In this document: piece by piece, positions 32,030-52,590 of the stretch | How the letters are laid out: each line of letters opens with the position of its first letter | Position numbering within the stretch: position 1 is the first letter of the stretch | Notes under the pieces: generated by a model | Told to the model about the DNA's origin: nothing | The model's database searches: none | The model's input: only the letters and a program-made list of their open reading frames with translations | Position numbers and translations under genes: made by a program | Assembly (NCBI RefSeq): GCF_032854445.1 | Contig: NC_088305.1 | Coordinates: forward strand, 7,631,606 to 7,695,605 | DNA: 64,000 nucleotides | Direction: 5' to 3' | Source: Liolophura sinensis | Lineage: Eukaryota > Mollusca > Polyplacophora > Chitonida > Chitonidae

Positions 32030-32590
32030 TAATTATAATATAATCAAGACGTACAGCACTGAGAGAGAAAACCGGATCAGCGACGACAGTGTGATAGGTG
32101 GCAAATGGTTACATGTAACTGATGAAATACGTGCTCATGTCAGTTTAGCTCAGCCAGGGTTTTATTCTAACTGTTCTTATAATGCATAAATCGCAGCAAC
32201 TTACACAGCCCCATAGCTCCATGGCTTCAGCAGAATTAGGTAAAAAAACTTGCAGTGATGTTTATTGCAATTGATCAGACATAACTGGTTTAGAATGACT
32301 CAAAATGTTGTATTGCCATGACACTTAACATGCAATCACATTAAAACAATGCAAAGGGACTGGGCCTCGGGGCTGCTTAGTCCACCAGCAGAATCCTGGT
32401 TTATGCAGGAATACTATATAATAAAGACGTACAGCATAAAGAGTACAACCAGAGCAGCAATTGGTCAATTGGCAATTGGTGACACGTAACCGGTGAAATA
32501 TGTCCTCTTGTCAATTTACCTCAGTCGTAGTTTTATTCTGACTGTTCATGTAAATGCATAAATAGTAACAACTTACACGCTCCCCGAATG
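32030..32590 (+). repeat. Two adjacent R4 repeats
   Basis: cagcgacgacagtgtgatag, ccaccagcagaatcctggtt and related motifs, in two partial copies. Confidence 0.65.
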
Positions 32591-32619
32591 CTGGCTTCAC
32601 TCATTCGCCTACACCAGAC

Positions 32620-32835
32620 CTATCGTCTTTCCAACATCACTGAAAACTGTTGACTACTTTTCTTTACGTGATTCAGGCCGAATGTTTTTTACTTTATACA
32701 TTTTCTTAGTTCTTAGGTGGTTTGTGTTCTACATTCTTTTGGGAAAGGGTCCTTGCGATTCTGGACATAGGACGTCCTTATTTATTGACGGCTGGTATAC
32801 GGATGTTTGTTTCCACGCATGGATTAAACCTGAAC
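32620..32835 (+). repeat. Interspersed repeat R5 copy
   Basis: ccaacatcactgaaaactgt to ttgacggctggtatacggat, as at 18400-18610. Confidence 0.6.
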
Positions 32836-32947
32836 CGCGTGAGTCTTAGCAAATGAGAAACAAGCAGCATTAAGCACTGTAGACTGCCACAAGCTCACGG
32901 TCGTCTGTCGTGTTGTTAGGCTCAGAAAAAATGAAGTGTTCCAAAAC

Positions 32948-33123
32948 GACAACTAGTAATCTACGACTAGAAGTAGAAATCTACGATGGGAAGTAGTAAT
33001 TTTACGATAGGAAATAGTAATCGTCGATGACGAGTGGTAATCTTTGATGGCAAGTAGTGATTTACGATGACCAGTAGTAATCTAGGATCGCCAGTAGTAA
33101 TCTAGGATCGCCAGTAGTAATCT
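32948..33123. repeat. 20-bp minisatellite, unit C (short)
   Basis: About 8-9 units, half the length of the arrays in A and B. Confidence 0.9.
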
Positions 33124-33144
33124 GCTTGGCCTGGTATTCGTATA

Positions 33145-33270
33145 ATATGACTGGGTGGGGTGTCATGTCTGGTGTCTTCTGCTTCTACTTCAGTTGCGGC
33201 AGCATGAACAGCGATTGAATACGGCGTTAAACCCAAACATTTATTCATTCATTCATTCATTCAAACGCAT
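33145..33270 (+). mobile_element. SINE-2 relic, unit C
   Basis: Same relic as 357-490, with gtgtcatgtctggtgtcttc better preserved than in A. Confidence 0.68.
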
Positions 33271-34980
33271 TTGTTTTTGGGGGTCCAATGAAATAGTTAA
33301 CGAGCTTTAGTTCCATGTTCATAACATTGACTTTTTTAAGAAACACCCAATTTCACCCACTAAATGTGTGCAGAGAACAGAGTAAAGGAGTTACGCCCTT
33401 TTGACTACCAGGAGCTTACAGGACGTTTACCGCTAGCCGATTTTCATGTCGTTCGCTAAGATCTGGCACCATGCATACTGTTTACGACAATATGAGTCGA
33501 AGGAGCTTTCTAGCACTATTTCCATTCATAGTCTGTAAAGGGCGTTCCAAGTCGATATTCGCAAGATCCATTTCCAAAACAACATTTAACACTAGCTCCC
33601 AAAGACAAAGGTATGTAAGAAATTATACAAATAGGAAATAAAGCCAGTAACACACAAGAGAGTAGCGGTCATCAGTTTTCAATGATGCCGGGCAGACAGT
33701 GGATATTCCAGGCAGTGCTGTTGGAAATGTTTGGACAAAGATCAACTTCAAAGCCTGAATCTCAAGTGTGGCCAGAGATGTCAGCAGGTAAATATGAACA
33801 CTAATCCTTTAAGAATGATGATTCCCCATCCGAGTCCCTGTTCATAATCTTACACACCCAGTCTATGCTCCTGTAGTATTGTAACCTACATAGTGTACAT
33901 CTCACTGGCAAAAAGCTCTAATGTTGTTACACTAAAACTTCACGTAATACTATCACGATAGATCAACCATGCCACGTCTTGCTTTCATCTATGCAAATAA
34001 TGCTGCTCAGCCGGCACAAAAGAGCAATCATTGGCTATAATTGTGATTCTTTGTAAAGATTCAACTGTTCCTCCTCGTTTCTCCACTATGTGACCGTGAT
34101 TTTTGCCATTTCAAGTCATTTCCAATTAGCTCTAACTTCGAGGAGCAGGCACGACCGAACATCTTGAACACTGATCGGGGACGAGAGGTTTGGGTGGGTG
34201 GTGGTCTTGAGTGGGCAAAGAGGATTGCAGCCCAAGAGATTTGAGTTCAGGGATCGCCCAAGCCCCGAAATCCATTGATTCTCGGATGCCCCGAGATGCA
34301 TTCTAAACGATAACCGTGGGAATAAAATGAAAATGGGAATGACCTACGAATTCTGAAGGTGCAGTTTTTTGTACGTATTTAAAACTATATATTGTATTTG
34401 GAAGTTTTATGTATAGAACGTTTACCCTGGATTTTAATGGCAATGGTTTTTTGTTGTTGTTGTTTTTTTAATTGTTCTTAACTGTCATGCCAAAAGCAAA
34501 TTATGGTGTGTTTGAACCAAAATGAATTCTGTCTGACTGACTGCAATTATCAGGGGCAATACACTGATGAAGGAACAAAATGAACAACAAGTCTGCATGA
34601 AATTAAAACCATTTTAAACTAAATCATTAAACTCTATTTGTGGGTTGAAGTGGCTTGCTTGGGCCTAGGCAGGTAAATATCAGAAATTGTTGAAACCAGA
34701 CCTCAGCATTCAATTTAATTGTACTAGGTTGGACCTAAAACACTACCAATATTGTTGATAACACCCGCCTTTAAACTTTAACATGTAATTGGTTTATTTT
34801 AGTTTAAAATATTTAAAAATACATATCTGGTACCGGTATGGTAAGGCGGGTAAACGGCCCCAATGCAAGAAACTGTGCCCCTCAAGAAACGAAGCTGATT
34901 AAAACTGAGGGCTGCTGACACTTTCGTCAGGCCACTCCTTTTTTCAACTTTGTTTTAAAAATAAATCTGAATATTTTGTG
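33271..34980. other. Duplicated spacer, unit C
   Basis: Matches 491-2227 with more changes than unit B does. No gene recognised. Confidence 0.6.
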
Positions 34981-34982
34981 AC

Positions 34983-35350
34983 CCACGCGCATCTCATCAA
35001 TGCGGTCGATGTAAGCCCGATTCCAGTTCATGCTGCCTTCCTCTTTGGCCGTCCGTAAGAAGGTTTGACAGCAACCTGCCGATGGTCCTGGGTTTCCTCC
35101 GGGCTCTCTCCGGTTTCCTCTCACTATAATACTGGCCGCCGGCGTATAATTGAAATATTCTTGAGTACGACGTAAAACAGCAATCAAATAAATAAACAAA
35201 TATTTCTTTTAGCGAGTCGTCTACATTCTCCAGCCGTAAGTGGGAAGCTTTGGCAGCAACATGCAAATGGTCGCGGGCTTCCCCGGTTTTGCCTGGTTTC
35301 CTCCCACCATAATCCTGGTCGCCGGCCTATAAGTGAAATATTCATGAGTA
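34983..35350 (+). mobile_element. Two SINE-1 copies in a row, unit C
   Basis: Same pair as 2228-2605. Confidence 0.78.
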
Positions 35351-35745
35351 CTTCTGTTCAAGTACTGTGAAACACAATTCCTAAGCGGTCAAATTTTCAA
35401 AAGGTAGAAAAATTATCCAAAAATGAGAAAGAGAATCCTTTAAGTAATTTTATATGCATTCGGAAAGCAGCAGTTCATGTCACATTTTGGTTTATTTACC
35501 TTGTAACGGTTTATGTGATTCCAATTTGCTATTTCCTATGTGTATTTTAGGGCTCTGTGCACACCTTTATAGGTATCGCTGTATGTATATTCTATGTTGA
35601 TCTGCTCACTAAGCAAGCATCATGCTTATTTATTATTGTCCAGTTCTCATTCCCCAGTTTTTGTTTATTTTATTTTAGTCACAACAGCAGTCTTCATACA
35701 GATTTACACTTCGTATTGGTTGAAGACGAAGGCCAGACTGCGGAA

Positions 35746-35900
35746 GCCACCACACTAGCGTCCTCAACCACACTAGCGTCCACCATCACATTAGCGTCCC
35801 CCACCACACTAGCTTCCTGCACCACATTAGCGCCCACCACCATACTTCGGTCCTCCACCACGCCAGCGTCCACCACCATACTAGCGTCCTCAACCATTGA
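35746..35900. repeat. 18-bp minisatellite in a Thr/Ser-rich frame, unit C
   Basis: About 8-9 units. The plus frame 35557-35913 (118 codons) stays open through a shorter array, with a different upstream start. Confidence 0.8.
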
Positions 35901-35913
35901 TCATCTCTTATGA

Positions 35914-37602
35914 GTGTGTATTTCCTAGTTTTAAAAGCAAATGCATGTATGTTCGGGTCAAATTTATTGCTTGAAGCAACTTTAGACAACATCAGTAAGC
36001 AGTGCTTTGAACGGAGGTCTGCTTTAATTGACACGAACAGGCAGCGAAAAGTCAATGTTCTATCAGACAATACCTGTGATAGCGTAAGGAGACGAACAGC
36101 CAGTGTAGCCTACATGTGTATGGTGGTGTTTTGCCACTAATTTCTAGCCTCAAAATGACCGTTGCGCCGATCGCCGTTAACAGGTGGATGCACAGAGAGT
36201 TGCCACTACAGACACACTCCAGTGTCATATTGGTTTCAACTCCTGTCAGTCAGTAATAGTAACTATAAGGTGGGGTACATCCTGATCGAGCCGTCAATCA
36301 TGCATATCGATGAAGGAAAGTTGAAGGTTTTGAAGAGTATATGTTGGACATCGCTAGCTTGATTAATTGAAGATGCCTCCACTACTGAATGTTACCAAGG
36401 CAGCAGAAACACAAAGGGCAAGAGAATTTACAAATCCCTTAACCATGGTCCGGTGCGTCATACCATATGCACACATCATACAAATCAAATCTCAAACCTA
36501 TGAGGCATAATTTGCCATGCAGAACTACAAACGTGAGTGACACTTTCTTTGCGTAAACTGATACAAACAAAACTGTTTTTAGTCTTGAAACGGAGACGAG
36601 AAACACTGTACTGTGTGCATACTGACACCACATAGCCGTTACATGACACAGTATTACAACGGAGTCAAGTAACAGCTAATAGTATGAAATAATCATTGAT
36701 GGTTTAAAGTAATCCCTGGTGGTGACAAATAATCCCTGATGGTCTCAAGAATTCATGGGCTGTGTCTAATAAACACAGGTGGTGACAAATTAACACGCAT
36801 ACAGCATTGGGACATCAAAGCAATATATATATTATAATTCACTCATCACACAAAATAACAGTTCCGTGGCTTGTGACAAAACTGATTTACGGTATCTCTC
36901 TGAAGTCTACACTATATTTTGTAACCAGTGGGGTCATGGGTTCGAAATCTAACCGCCGCCATGTACGTGACAGATTCATCGTTACAACGTAACCCAACAC
37001 TGGTATAATTAAAACAGTCCATCTCCGTGCCTACAGCAGGAAAATGGTAAATCCCTCAGAGACAGGTAGTCCAAAATATGGGCGGGAACTCTTTGTAATA
37101 ATAATAATAATCTCCACCTACTGCATAACAAATATGTCATAAAGTTAGTTACAACCCTAGCTTGATTGACATTCTGTATGTTTCACTGTCAGTTCATTCC
37201 TGGCGATTGGCGATGGTTTACTTCTTCCAATGGTAAACCAAAGCGCCCTTACGTGAATGAAAACTTCATCGGAACGTTTTTGAACACAGATATATGGAAG
37301 AATCGCGCAATAAGGCAACGAATCGGTTCATTACACAGGGCCCTGGCTGGCATGGACGGAGAAAGCGTTGTTCTGTAGCGGGTGGGCAGCATTTAGTAAA
37401 GAATCATTCGTTCCATTCATGAACTCGGTCGCGATCGTACAAGAGAAATAAGATTGAACTGGGGCGTTAATATTAATAATTAATAATATTTGACTGGAGC
37501 ATTGATTAGTGAAAACCTGAATCCCAGATGTTTGTATTCCTGAAAAATATTACCACACTCCTAGAAAAGTAAGAACCCTTTCTTGATTTTACCATCTTTC
37601 CT
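35914..37602. other. Spacer before GPCR1-C
   Basis: Matches 3229-4914. Includes the 70-codon frame 37166-37378, whose protein equals that at 4478-4690. No gene assigned. Confidence 0.55.
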
Positions 37603-38589
37603 TTAAGTTTCTTTGCAACACTTTGACATTTTATATCTGATCTTGTTGGTGACTGTGCTCAGTGGAAAGCGGAACAGTTTGCACACAATATCGTGAAACG
37701 TAGGCAAGATCAACAAGAGTGTGTTATTCCAAAAGGGCGTTAGTAAATTTGGAAAATGAAAGGCGATGAACACAGGAAAGGGAATTAGAGACCACAAAAC
37801 GTACATCGCAGCGATCGAAGCGAACTTTCTCGGCTTAACGCGTTGCTCCCTCAGGTGTTTTTCCAACCCGTACTTTTGACCTCCGGGTTTCTCGCTAGGC
37901 TTTCTCCACGACGATCCAATGAAAGTGAAGTAAACTACTCTTATCGTGGCAATCTGGCCGATAACAAACATGGTGAGGAGCAGGAGGTAGATTGAAAGCA
38001 GATACTGTCTCGGATATGACCGCCAGTCACAGGTGGTTGTGTTGCCTGAGGCGTGGACGCCGCTCGTGGTTTTTCCGGTGATGTTGTTGTTGCATTGACC
38101 TATCCGCATTATAAAGACGGCGGCGGGAACGGCACTGTGAAGAAGCAGCCCAGCCAACAAGACAACTACGGTGATTGTCACAGCCCTGTTAGTTCGCAGA
38201 CCTAAAGACTGAAGCGGGAAAACCAGAGATTTACCCACCAGGAATTTCATTCCAAGTGACGTCAAGTAATACCACAAAAAGCCAAACGTTCGGATTGCTA
38301 AAATGATTAAACATTTGGTATCAGCAGTAGAAGGCGGTGAAGTAGAGAAAGGTGGCAGTAGTGCTGAAGCTGGAAACACTGCCATGGCGAAAAATATTGC
38401 GCCGAGACAGAAATCTATTGCGCCAAACGTTGTAATGTTTGATTTTCTAAACCTGATAGCGATAACACACAATACATTAAGCACAATCAGTATACCTCCG
38501 AAAACAACCATGGTCACTAAACCTACCACTGTTACTGCAATATCATAATTACTTGAGTTCTCCACCAGTCCACTGTAATTGTTATCCAT
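37603..38589 (-). CDS. GPCR1-C, divergent 7TM receptor (328 aa)
   Basis: Paralogue of GPCR1-A with the same length, same start context (in-frame TAA two codons upstream) and the same seven hydrophobic segments. By eye 11 of 328 residues differ, about 97% identity; three of these are in the N-terminal tail (NYDIAV for NPANAV) and the rest mostly in TM3, TM4 and loops. Cysteines TKCLI and TTCDW are kept, and DRY and NPxxY are absent here too. It lies on the same strand as FReP-C. With both copies intact and so alike, they are either recent duplicates or have been homogenised by gene conversion. Receptor class and ligand remain unknown. Confidence 0.85.
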   Translation of the reverse strand: MDNNYSGLVENSSNYDIAVTVVGLVTMVVFGGILIVLNVLCVIAIRFRKSNITTFGAIDFCLGAIFFAMAVFPASALLPPFSTSPPSTADTKCLIILAIRTFGFLWYYLTSLGMKFLVGKSLVFPLQSLGLRTNRAVTITVVVLLAGLLLHSAVPAAVFIMRIGQCNNNITGKTTSGVHASGNTTTCDWRSYPRQYLLSIYLLLLTMFVIGQIATIRVVYFTFIGSSWRKPSEKPGGQKYGLEKHLREQRVKPRKFASIAAMYVLWSLIPFPVFIAFHFPNLLTPFWNNTLLLILPTFHDIVCKLFRFPLSTVTNKIRYKMSKCCKET

Positions 38590-41364
38590 GTGTTAGTCCC
38601 TCAGTAAAAATAGTCCTTGTTTAAGCTAAACTCCGATTTAAAGCACACATGGTATTTTGTGATACACGGTATCAGTGTGTGTGAGATTGTCAACATTGGC
38701 AGTAACAGAACAAGGAACATAATTCTGCTATGCAACCGGAACTAGACCCACCGGTAAATGAGTGATGCCCACCATCATGTGGGCGCCAAAATAACCTTCA
38801 ATGAAAGTCAAAAGCTCCTCCAATCCAAAAGGACTTCCAATCAAGAGTCAAAAGTACCTCAAATCCAGATTTTTTTTACAATAGTCACAAAGCCACTAAT
38901 GGAAAAGAGTTTACTGCTCTGCTTGAGTTGTGATCAAACGTCTTTGTATCTGATCTGAGTTAAGTTTTAAAGGATATATCACATAGAAAGTTGTTCACCA
39001 CACCCCACTTGTCATAGCTGAGCTGCTCCAAGTGGAAAAAGCGGGGGCTCTGTTCTGCGCAGTTGATCAACACCTAATGGTTGCTTACGTGTAACTGACT
39101 TCCTGCGTAAACCAACAAGTTCCTTTCCAAAAGCAGCTTTATCTACCTCGCAAATTTTAATTTTCCGCCCGCCAGGTGAATCCACACTGATTCCATAGCC
39201 ACGTCCTGAAAGTACCCCATACAATTTCCACACTATTATTTACATAGTGCTTTCAGACAAGCATGACGGGACTTGCTGCAGTGATGAATGGTCAGCACAC
39301 ATGTAAACTGTCCTGTCATAACCAGGCTTTATCAATTAGAAACATAATGGCATTGGTTATTATCGTTGATAAAACGCTAGGGTCACAGTTGGGTGACTAA
39401 TCCGACAACAGGAATGTATCAGCTCTGCTCAGACCATCAAGTTCACGACTGCAATGTAGTGTCAGGCCATTGATTATGCAGATCAGACTTTGGGCTGTTT
39501 ATTTTAAAAGACTAGACATCACCTGGCTAAAACATTTTTTCAATCAAAGTCAGCATTCTCAATACTGCACAAATGGCTGGCGTGAATCGAGGCAGCCATC
39601 TTGAGAATGTTATCCAATCAAGCACGTTGCTATCAGACTGTACAGCCTTACATGTGACGTGGCCTCCACCCATTCACTCCATGAAGTGGCTCATGATAGC
39701 ACAGAACTACTGCGTAAGACATCATTTTGAGATCGTTTGCCAGTTAGTTACGAATAGCCGAGGGACCATTTCACAGTGTTGTGAGACAAGTCTGTATTAT
39801 TTACGAACCACCACAGACGTAAAATTAGTTGATTTACAACGACAGTATCAGACAGTAGCATACCGTCTCCCAAACCGCATGCATCTCCCCAGTAGAACCT
39901 ACTTAGACACTCTGTTCAAATTATACAAATACATAATTGTCGTTCGCTTAACCATTTCTAAATAACAAATATCAGAGTCAGTGAAAAATTCATTGGGGGT
40001 GGCGAAGGTTCACGGGAATGAGAAATTTTTTCTTTGAGTTTATGAGAATTAAAAAATTTAAATTTTGCTCCTTTGTCTTTCTTGTATACAAGGGATAATT
40101 TCCTTCTGTTTTCTTTTATAAAGTTATTGAAACGCCGTGTTTAAAACGAGGGGCTTTCTCTGACGTCCGCGATGACTAGGTCATCACGGCTCTCATCTTA
40201 GAAGCCACCACCACAAAACTGAAGCATAAAATTCAACGACAGTCGAATGCCTAGATCAGCCTCAGTGGTGCTTAGATTTATTTCCATTTGTTTCAGAATT
40301 GAGCTTGAAACTAGCTGTACAACAATCCTATTGTCTACTGCTAAAGACTCATAGTTGTACGTGGGTTCAGTAGTAATAATGAAGTCAAGCCATCACCACG
40401 TAAATGTAACAAAGCTTTCACAAACTTTCGATCCACATGCCGCTGTCAAGATAATGACCACGGCATATAAATCGAAAGCTTGTGAAACCTTTGTTACATT
40501 TACATGGTGCTGCCTTGACTTCATTATTATAATCCTACTGAAATTTTGTAAATATTTAATTGGGGTCAAAATCACCATCACAACCCTTCCAGAGGTCACG
40601 ACCTGAACCAGGAATACCCAGCCAAGCATCTGCAGCCTGCTTAACCTGTAAATGATATAGCAGGCTTCCTGTACATGTATCAACACTTCAAGCAGTGGAT
40701 CAGATATCCTTCCAGTATATCCACCTGCCACTTTTTTCTGTTATAGGCTGATGCTTTGATTATAATACGGAAAATAACTTCGACCTAAGAGAGCTAGAGT
40801 AAATATTTCGTCACCTTGCTATCGATAATGGAGAGGCGCTGAAGCTGTGTCAGGACGAAGTCTCACTAAACTTTTTCTGGGTTGAAAACAATTCCAAAAA
40901 GAATTTTAATGCCGATTTAAGATACTTTGGCTGGGAGCCTTTCAGTGGACATAAACATTCGTCAGGTGCTGTCTTTCATTTGAACTTCAGCCGTCTGTAA
41001 ATTTAGTCACACTATTTACCAAAATTGCCCTCAGCAAGTGGCACGTTACACCACAAATTCTACACACAGATATGTTGAAAGTCCATATCATTGCAATGAC
41101 ATGGACAATGGGCGTGACGTTGACGCTTTACGGCACGGTTGGGGAAATCGGAGCACTTTAACCTGTAGAATAATAAATTAATGTTATCAATATTGTCAAA
41201 ATGTCTTGAGAATTGACTTTATGATTATCATGACCTTTTAACGCCTGTTATACGAATGTCTTCCTCGACGAAGTCTTTGTTTGTATAACCATTTAAACCG
41301 CAAGGATAGAAAGAGATTCCCTACGTAAGTTATGCGTAGCGTCCCCAGAACTGTGTCGATGACG
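38590..41364. other. Intergenic region between GPCR1-C and FReP-C
   Basis: Aligns in pieces with 5902-9162. 39960-40560 is extra here and contains the palindrome at 40366-40542. A 130-codon plus frame at 39573-39965 has no counterpart in unit A and no domain, so I do not call it. Confidence 0.6.
40366..40542. repeat. Short foldback palindrome
   Basis: Left arm 40366-40432 (cagtagtaataatgaagtca ... ctttcga) and right arm 40472-40542 (its reverse complement with a few changes), arms about 65 bp, loop about 39 bp. Absent from the matching part of unit A. A MITE-like or hairpin-derived insert. Confidence 0.85.
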
Positions 41365-49318
<7,954 letters not shown>

Positions 49319-50165
49319 TTCTCTTGTTACAAGCTAAAATGTTAAACTACGAGCAGAATAACTAGGATTAAAGTGCCTTTCTGCCAGCGGAACAGCGCTT
49401 CAGCAGCAGCTGCGCCGAATGCCACTGAGTTTTTTTTTCGGGTGAAGACCTCTGTCTTTTTGTCGGCCATTGTGTTATATATTTGTCCTACTCAATAAAA
49501 TGGTAAGCAAAGCTTGCAAACCTTTAATCTCTGTGCGAGTGTGAGTGTCACAGTAAAACCATCCAAATAAATGAACATGCACTCCAAAAAATCTGTTAAT
49601 TTAACCAGAAAGCTTGTTGTCTGAGTTATACTAGAATGTATTGTGTTATTATAATATATGTCATATTCAACAAAATATCCCGTTAGTCTAACACAATCTT
49701 GATGTTGAATTAATAGACTAAATGTTCTATATTTAATAGAACAACGGAACACATTCTAGTATTACTCAAAAAACAGATTTTCTGTTGAATTTACCAGGAC
49801 ATTTTTGAGAGTATAGACGAAGTCTGCGATTACTCTCCTCACAACTGTTAGATACCTGGCAAAAATGGCGGCAAAAACATCAGAGTAAACAACTTGCTCA
49901 TTGCTTTCCTTGACAATACTCAGAGATTTACATATCGTAGACAAACAGACACAAGTCAGCCACGTAGCCGCGCCGTATGATTCTCTCGTCTGGCTATGTT
50001 GTGTATGTTAGCAGTTCCTGGGAAATGAGTCAGGCGGACAAGCCACGTTAACCTAGCAGTAGATCCATTAAAATACGCACACCGCACGGTATATAAAGAC
50101 AGGCAGGGTACAGACAACCTTATAGGAGGGTTCTGTTTTTCTGGTGTTTTGTGTGGGTGGTGGTG

Positions 50166-50189
50166 GTGGGGGGGGGGGGGGGGGGGGGT
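50166..50189. repeat. Poly-G run
   Basis: A run of more than 20 G after a tggtggtgg repeat. The exact length is unreliable in any read data. Confidence 0.9.
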
Positions 50190-50989
50190 GTTGGCTTTTC
50201 TCTGTATGATACCTGTTTGTAAATGCAGACAACATGGTCGCTTACGCGGAAAGATGATAATTGATAATGTCCAAGTATTGATAATGTTTTCTAGATTCCA
50301 CATAGAGACATGTAGATTTTAACTGATCTTTCACACCTAGGTTAAGGCACAAGACAAACTGTCTGTACGAAAGTAGATTGTATATATCTGATCGGTGTTT
50401 AACGCCACATTCAAGATTTTTTGGTCCAAACAAAAGCGGTGAGGTTTAATTATGTCAGGGGAGTCGGAGTGCCCGGAGTAAATTACTTCCCTTTGCTCCA
50501 GTTGCCATGTTAAGATGTCCTCATACACAGAAAAGACAAACCTATTAAAAGCAACAATGTACCACAAACCAACACAAAGCGAGGAGTAATCTCTGCCCTA
50601 ACAACCACAACCTGTATGATGGAAAATGTGGATGGAGTGCCCAGAATCTCTGGAACTACTGTTCATAATTGTATCTAATGCCGCTTAACTCGGGGCATTC
50701 TGCAGTGTACTAGTCGTGTTCATTTAGATGGAATATATGAACACTGACAATCAAAAGACAAACTAAGATACATTATTGATTATTGACAACTTATGAACTA
50801 GCATTGTACTCGCTATTATTTCATTCATTCGCATAGATGCGTCTTTCCATCATCACTTTACATACTTTCAAAGTGCTTTGATGGTTTGTGTTGGACGTTG
50901 CTTTCGGGGATTGGCCTTCCGATTGTCAACCTGGAAAATCCATTTTGGTTGACGGCTGGTATACCAATGTCTGTTTTAATGCCTAGATT

Positions 50990-51520
50990 CTGGACCATTT
51001 AGTATCTGATCTATTAGAGAGTCTCTTAGACGTATTCAATGAAATCTGGTTATCTAGGGATTTCCCGACGTCGTGGATGGAGGCTTGTTATATCTCGGAA
51101 ATTGTCTTCTGCGGAATAGCTTTTGGACAGAAGAATAAAAGTCTGAAACAGTTAGAATAAAACATGAATGAAACATTAGCAGTAAAACATGAACAGTTGG
51201 AAAGAAAGCCCTAAATGAGATAAAATGACAACAGGAAGAAATACACCGGTAACGCGCGACCATTTTCCAGCTTTCACACTGTCGTCACTGCTCTGGGTTT
51301 TCTTTCTATGCTGTACGTCTTAATGATATTACTTATGTATTCAAATCTGGTCGGCTACGAGCAAAAAGTTGGAGTACCACAAGGCAGTATTCTATCATCT
51401 ATGCTGTTTAGCTATATGCTGATGATCTCGTAACATGCTATGGTGCTACAAATGTGAATAACATCGAAGTGCAACTGCTGACCTGTCTAAATAAAATTGA
51501 GAAATGGGCATCTGTATAGC
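50990..51520 (+). mobile_element. Non-LTR retrotransposon (LINE) reverse transcriptase relic
   Basis: 50990-51105 reads LLESLLDVFNEIWLSRDFP then TSWMEACYI, like the N-terminal block of LINE reverse transcriptases. 51352-51405 reads GYEQKVGVPQGSILSSMLF, and after a frame break YADDLVTCYGATN and KIEKWASV. PQGS and YADD are the palm motifs. The part between is missing or scrambled. Confidence 0.78.
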
Positions 51521-51579
51521 TTATCAAACCATCCGAAACATCATGATCCTTCGTATAAAACTTGTAATGAACCACAGAC

Positions 51580-51745
51580 TGTAGATGTCACTGGTCTAGA
51601 ATTACTGAAAATGTTGACTTGTGATCACATTTGACATGCAACAATATTAAAACAATGCAAAGGAATCAGGCCTTGAAGCTTTGTCCACCAGCAGAATCTA
51701 GGTTCATGCAGGAATACAATGTAACTAAAGACTCATAGGCTGATA
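51580..51745 (+). repeat. R4 repeat fragment
   Basis: gatgtcactggtctagaatt, ccaccagcagaatctaggtt. Partial. Confidence 0.6.
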
Positions 51746-51879
51746 TGACGATAAATTCATGTTTCAACGTCCTTTAAAATAAAGTGGCACTTTTGTTTTC
51801 TCTACCTACAGCTTGAAATGACAAATTTTAAGATGTCTGCACCATACAGTGTCTTGAAGAATGGTACTTCTTGATTTTT

Positions 51880-52045
51880 TCGTACTTCGCTCAGCACTGA
51901 GAGAATAGAGCCAGGAAATAGGACTGGGTGTCTTGCGGCAGCGCTTTGCCACAAAGAGACACAGTATATGTACACACTTTTAAAGACTCCTCGCATGAAA
52001 AAGTATTACGTACGATGTAAAACCCAAAAGATGTACACATACACA
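51880..52045 (+). mobile_element. SINE-2 fragment
   Basis: ctcagcactgagagaataga, gcggcagcgctttgccac, acacagtatatgtacacact, tacgatgtaaaacccaa. Confidence 0.65.
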
Positions 52046-52249
52046 TACACGTAGAGTGAAGATAATGAAGTGAAAACACAACATCCGCTCATGTTTCGTA
52101 TCACCATTCATCAGCCAATCTGACCTATTTCAGAAGACTTCTTCTGCCAGTGTGAAACACAGCATTAAAACTATTCAATAAAATCATAACATTTAACCAC
52201 GCAATGACACGATTAAACTAGCATGGTACACAATTTTGTTAATGCTTTC

Positions 52250-52590
52250 ATTCTTTCCCCGGGATCAAACCCGGGTTAGATCACACCAAAGACTTTGAAA
52301 ATGGTGCCTGTTACTATCTCCATTGGTGCTCAGAACTGAGAAGTTAGAGCATACGAACGAGATTGGTTGGAACAGTGTCAGTATAATGGGACCGGGTGTG
52401 TCATGTCTGGCGTCTTGGGCATGATACTTCAGTGGTGGCAGCACTTTGGCGACAGAGACCCGCCCTGCCACAAGAAGAAACAGTGTATGTCCACACACCT
52501 AATGACTTCTCATCCTCATATGACTGAAAAATAAAGTATGACGTTAAAACCTCAAGCATTCATTCATTCATTTATTCACCTTTCCAATAT
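52250..52590 (+). mobile_element. SINE-2 copy
   Basis: gggatcaaacccgggttaga, gtgtcatgtctggcgtcttg, cagcactttggcgacagaga, tail tatgacgttaaaacctcaag then attc repeats. Matches 18090-18395. Confidence 0.78.

Larger units (their letters stand above)
25906..32905. other. Segmental duplication unit B (internally deleted)
   Basis: 25930-30442 matches 1-4605 of unit A closely, then the sequence jumps to a block matching 24965-25900 of unit A and 62830-63790 of unit C. About 20 kb with GPCR1, FReP, GPCR2 and the dead receptor is missing. It also lacks about 85 bases near 30160 that both A (4228-4330) and C keep, so B is the derived, deleted copy. No intact gene is visible. 31390-32905 is an end block that C begins to repeat at its right edge. 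Confidence 0.88.

Noticed and set aside
39573-39965. 130-codon plus frame
   Set aside because: No domain, no counterpart in unit A, and the region aligns with noncoding spacer.
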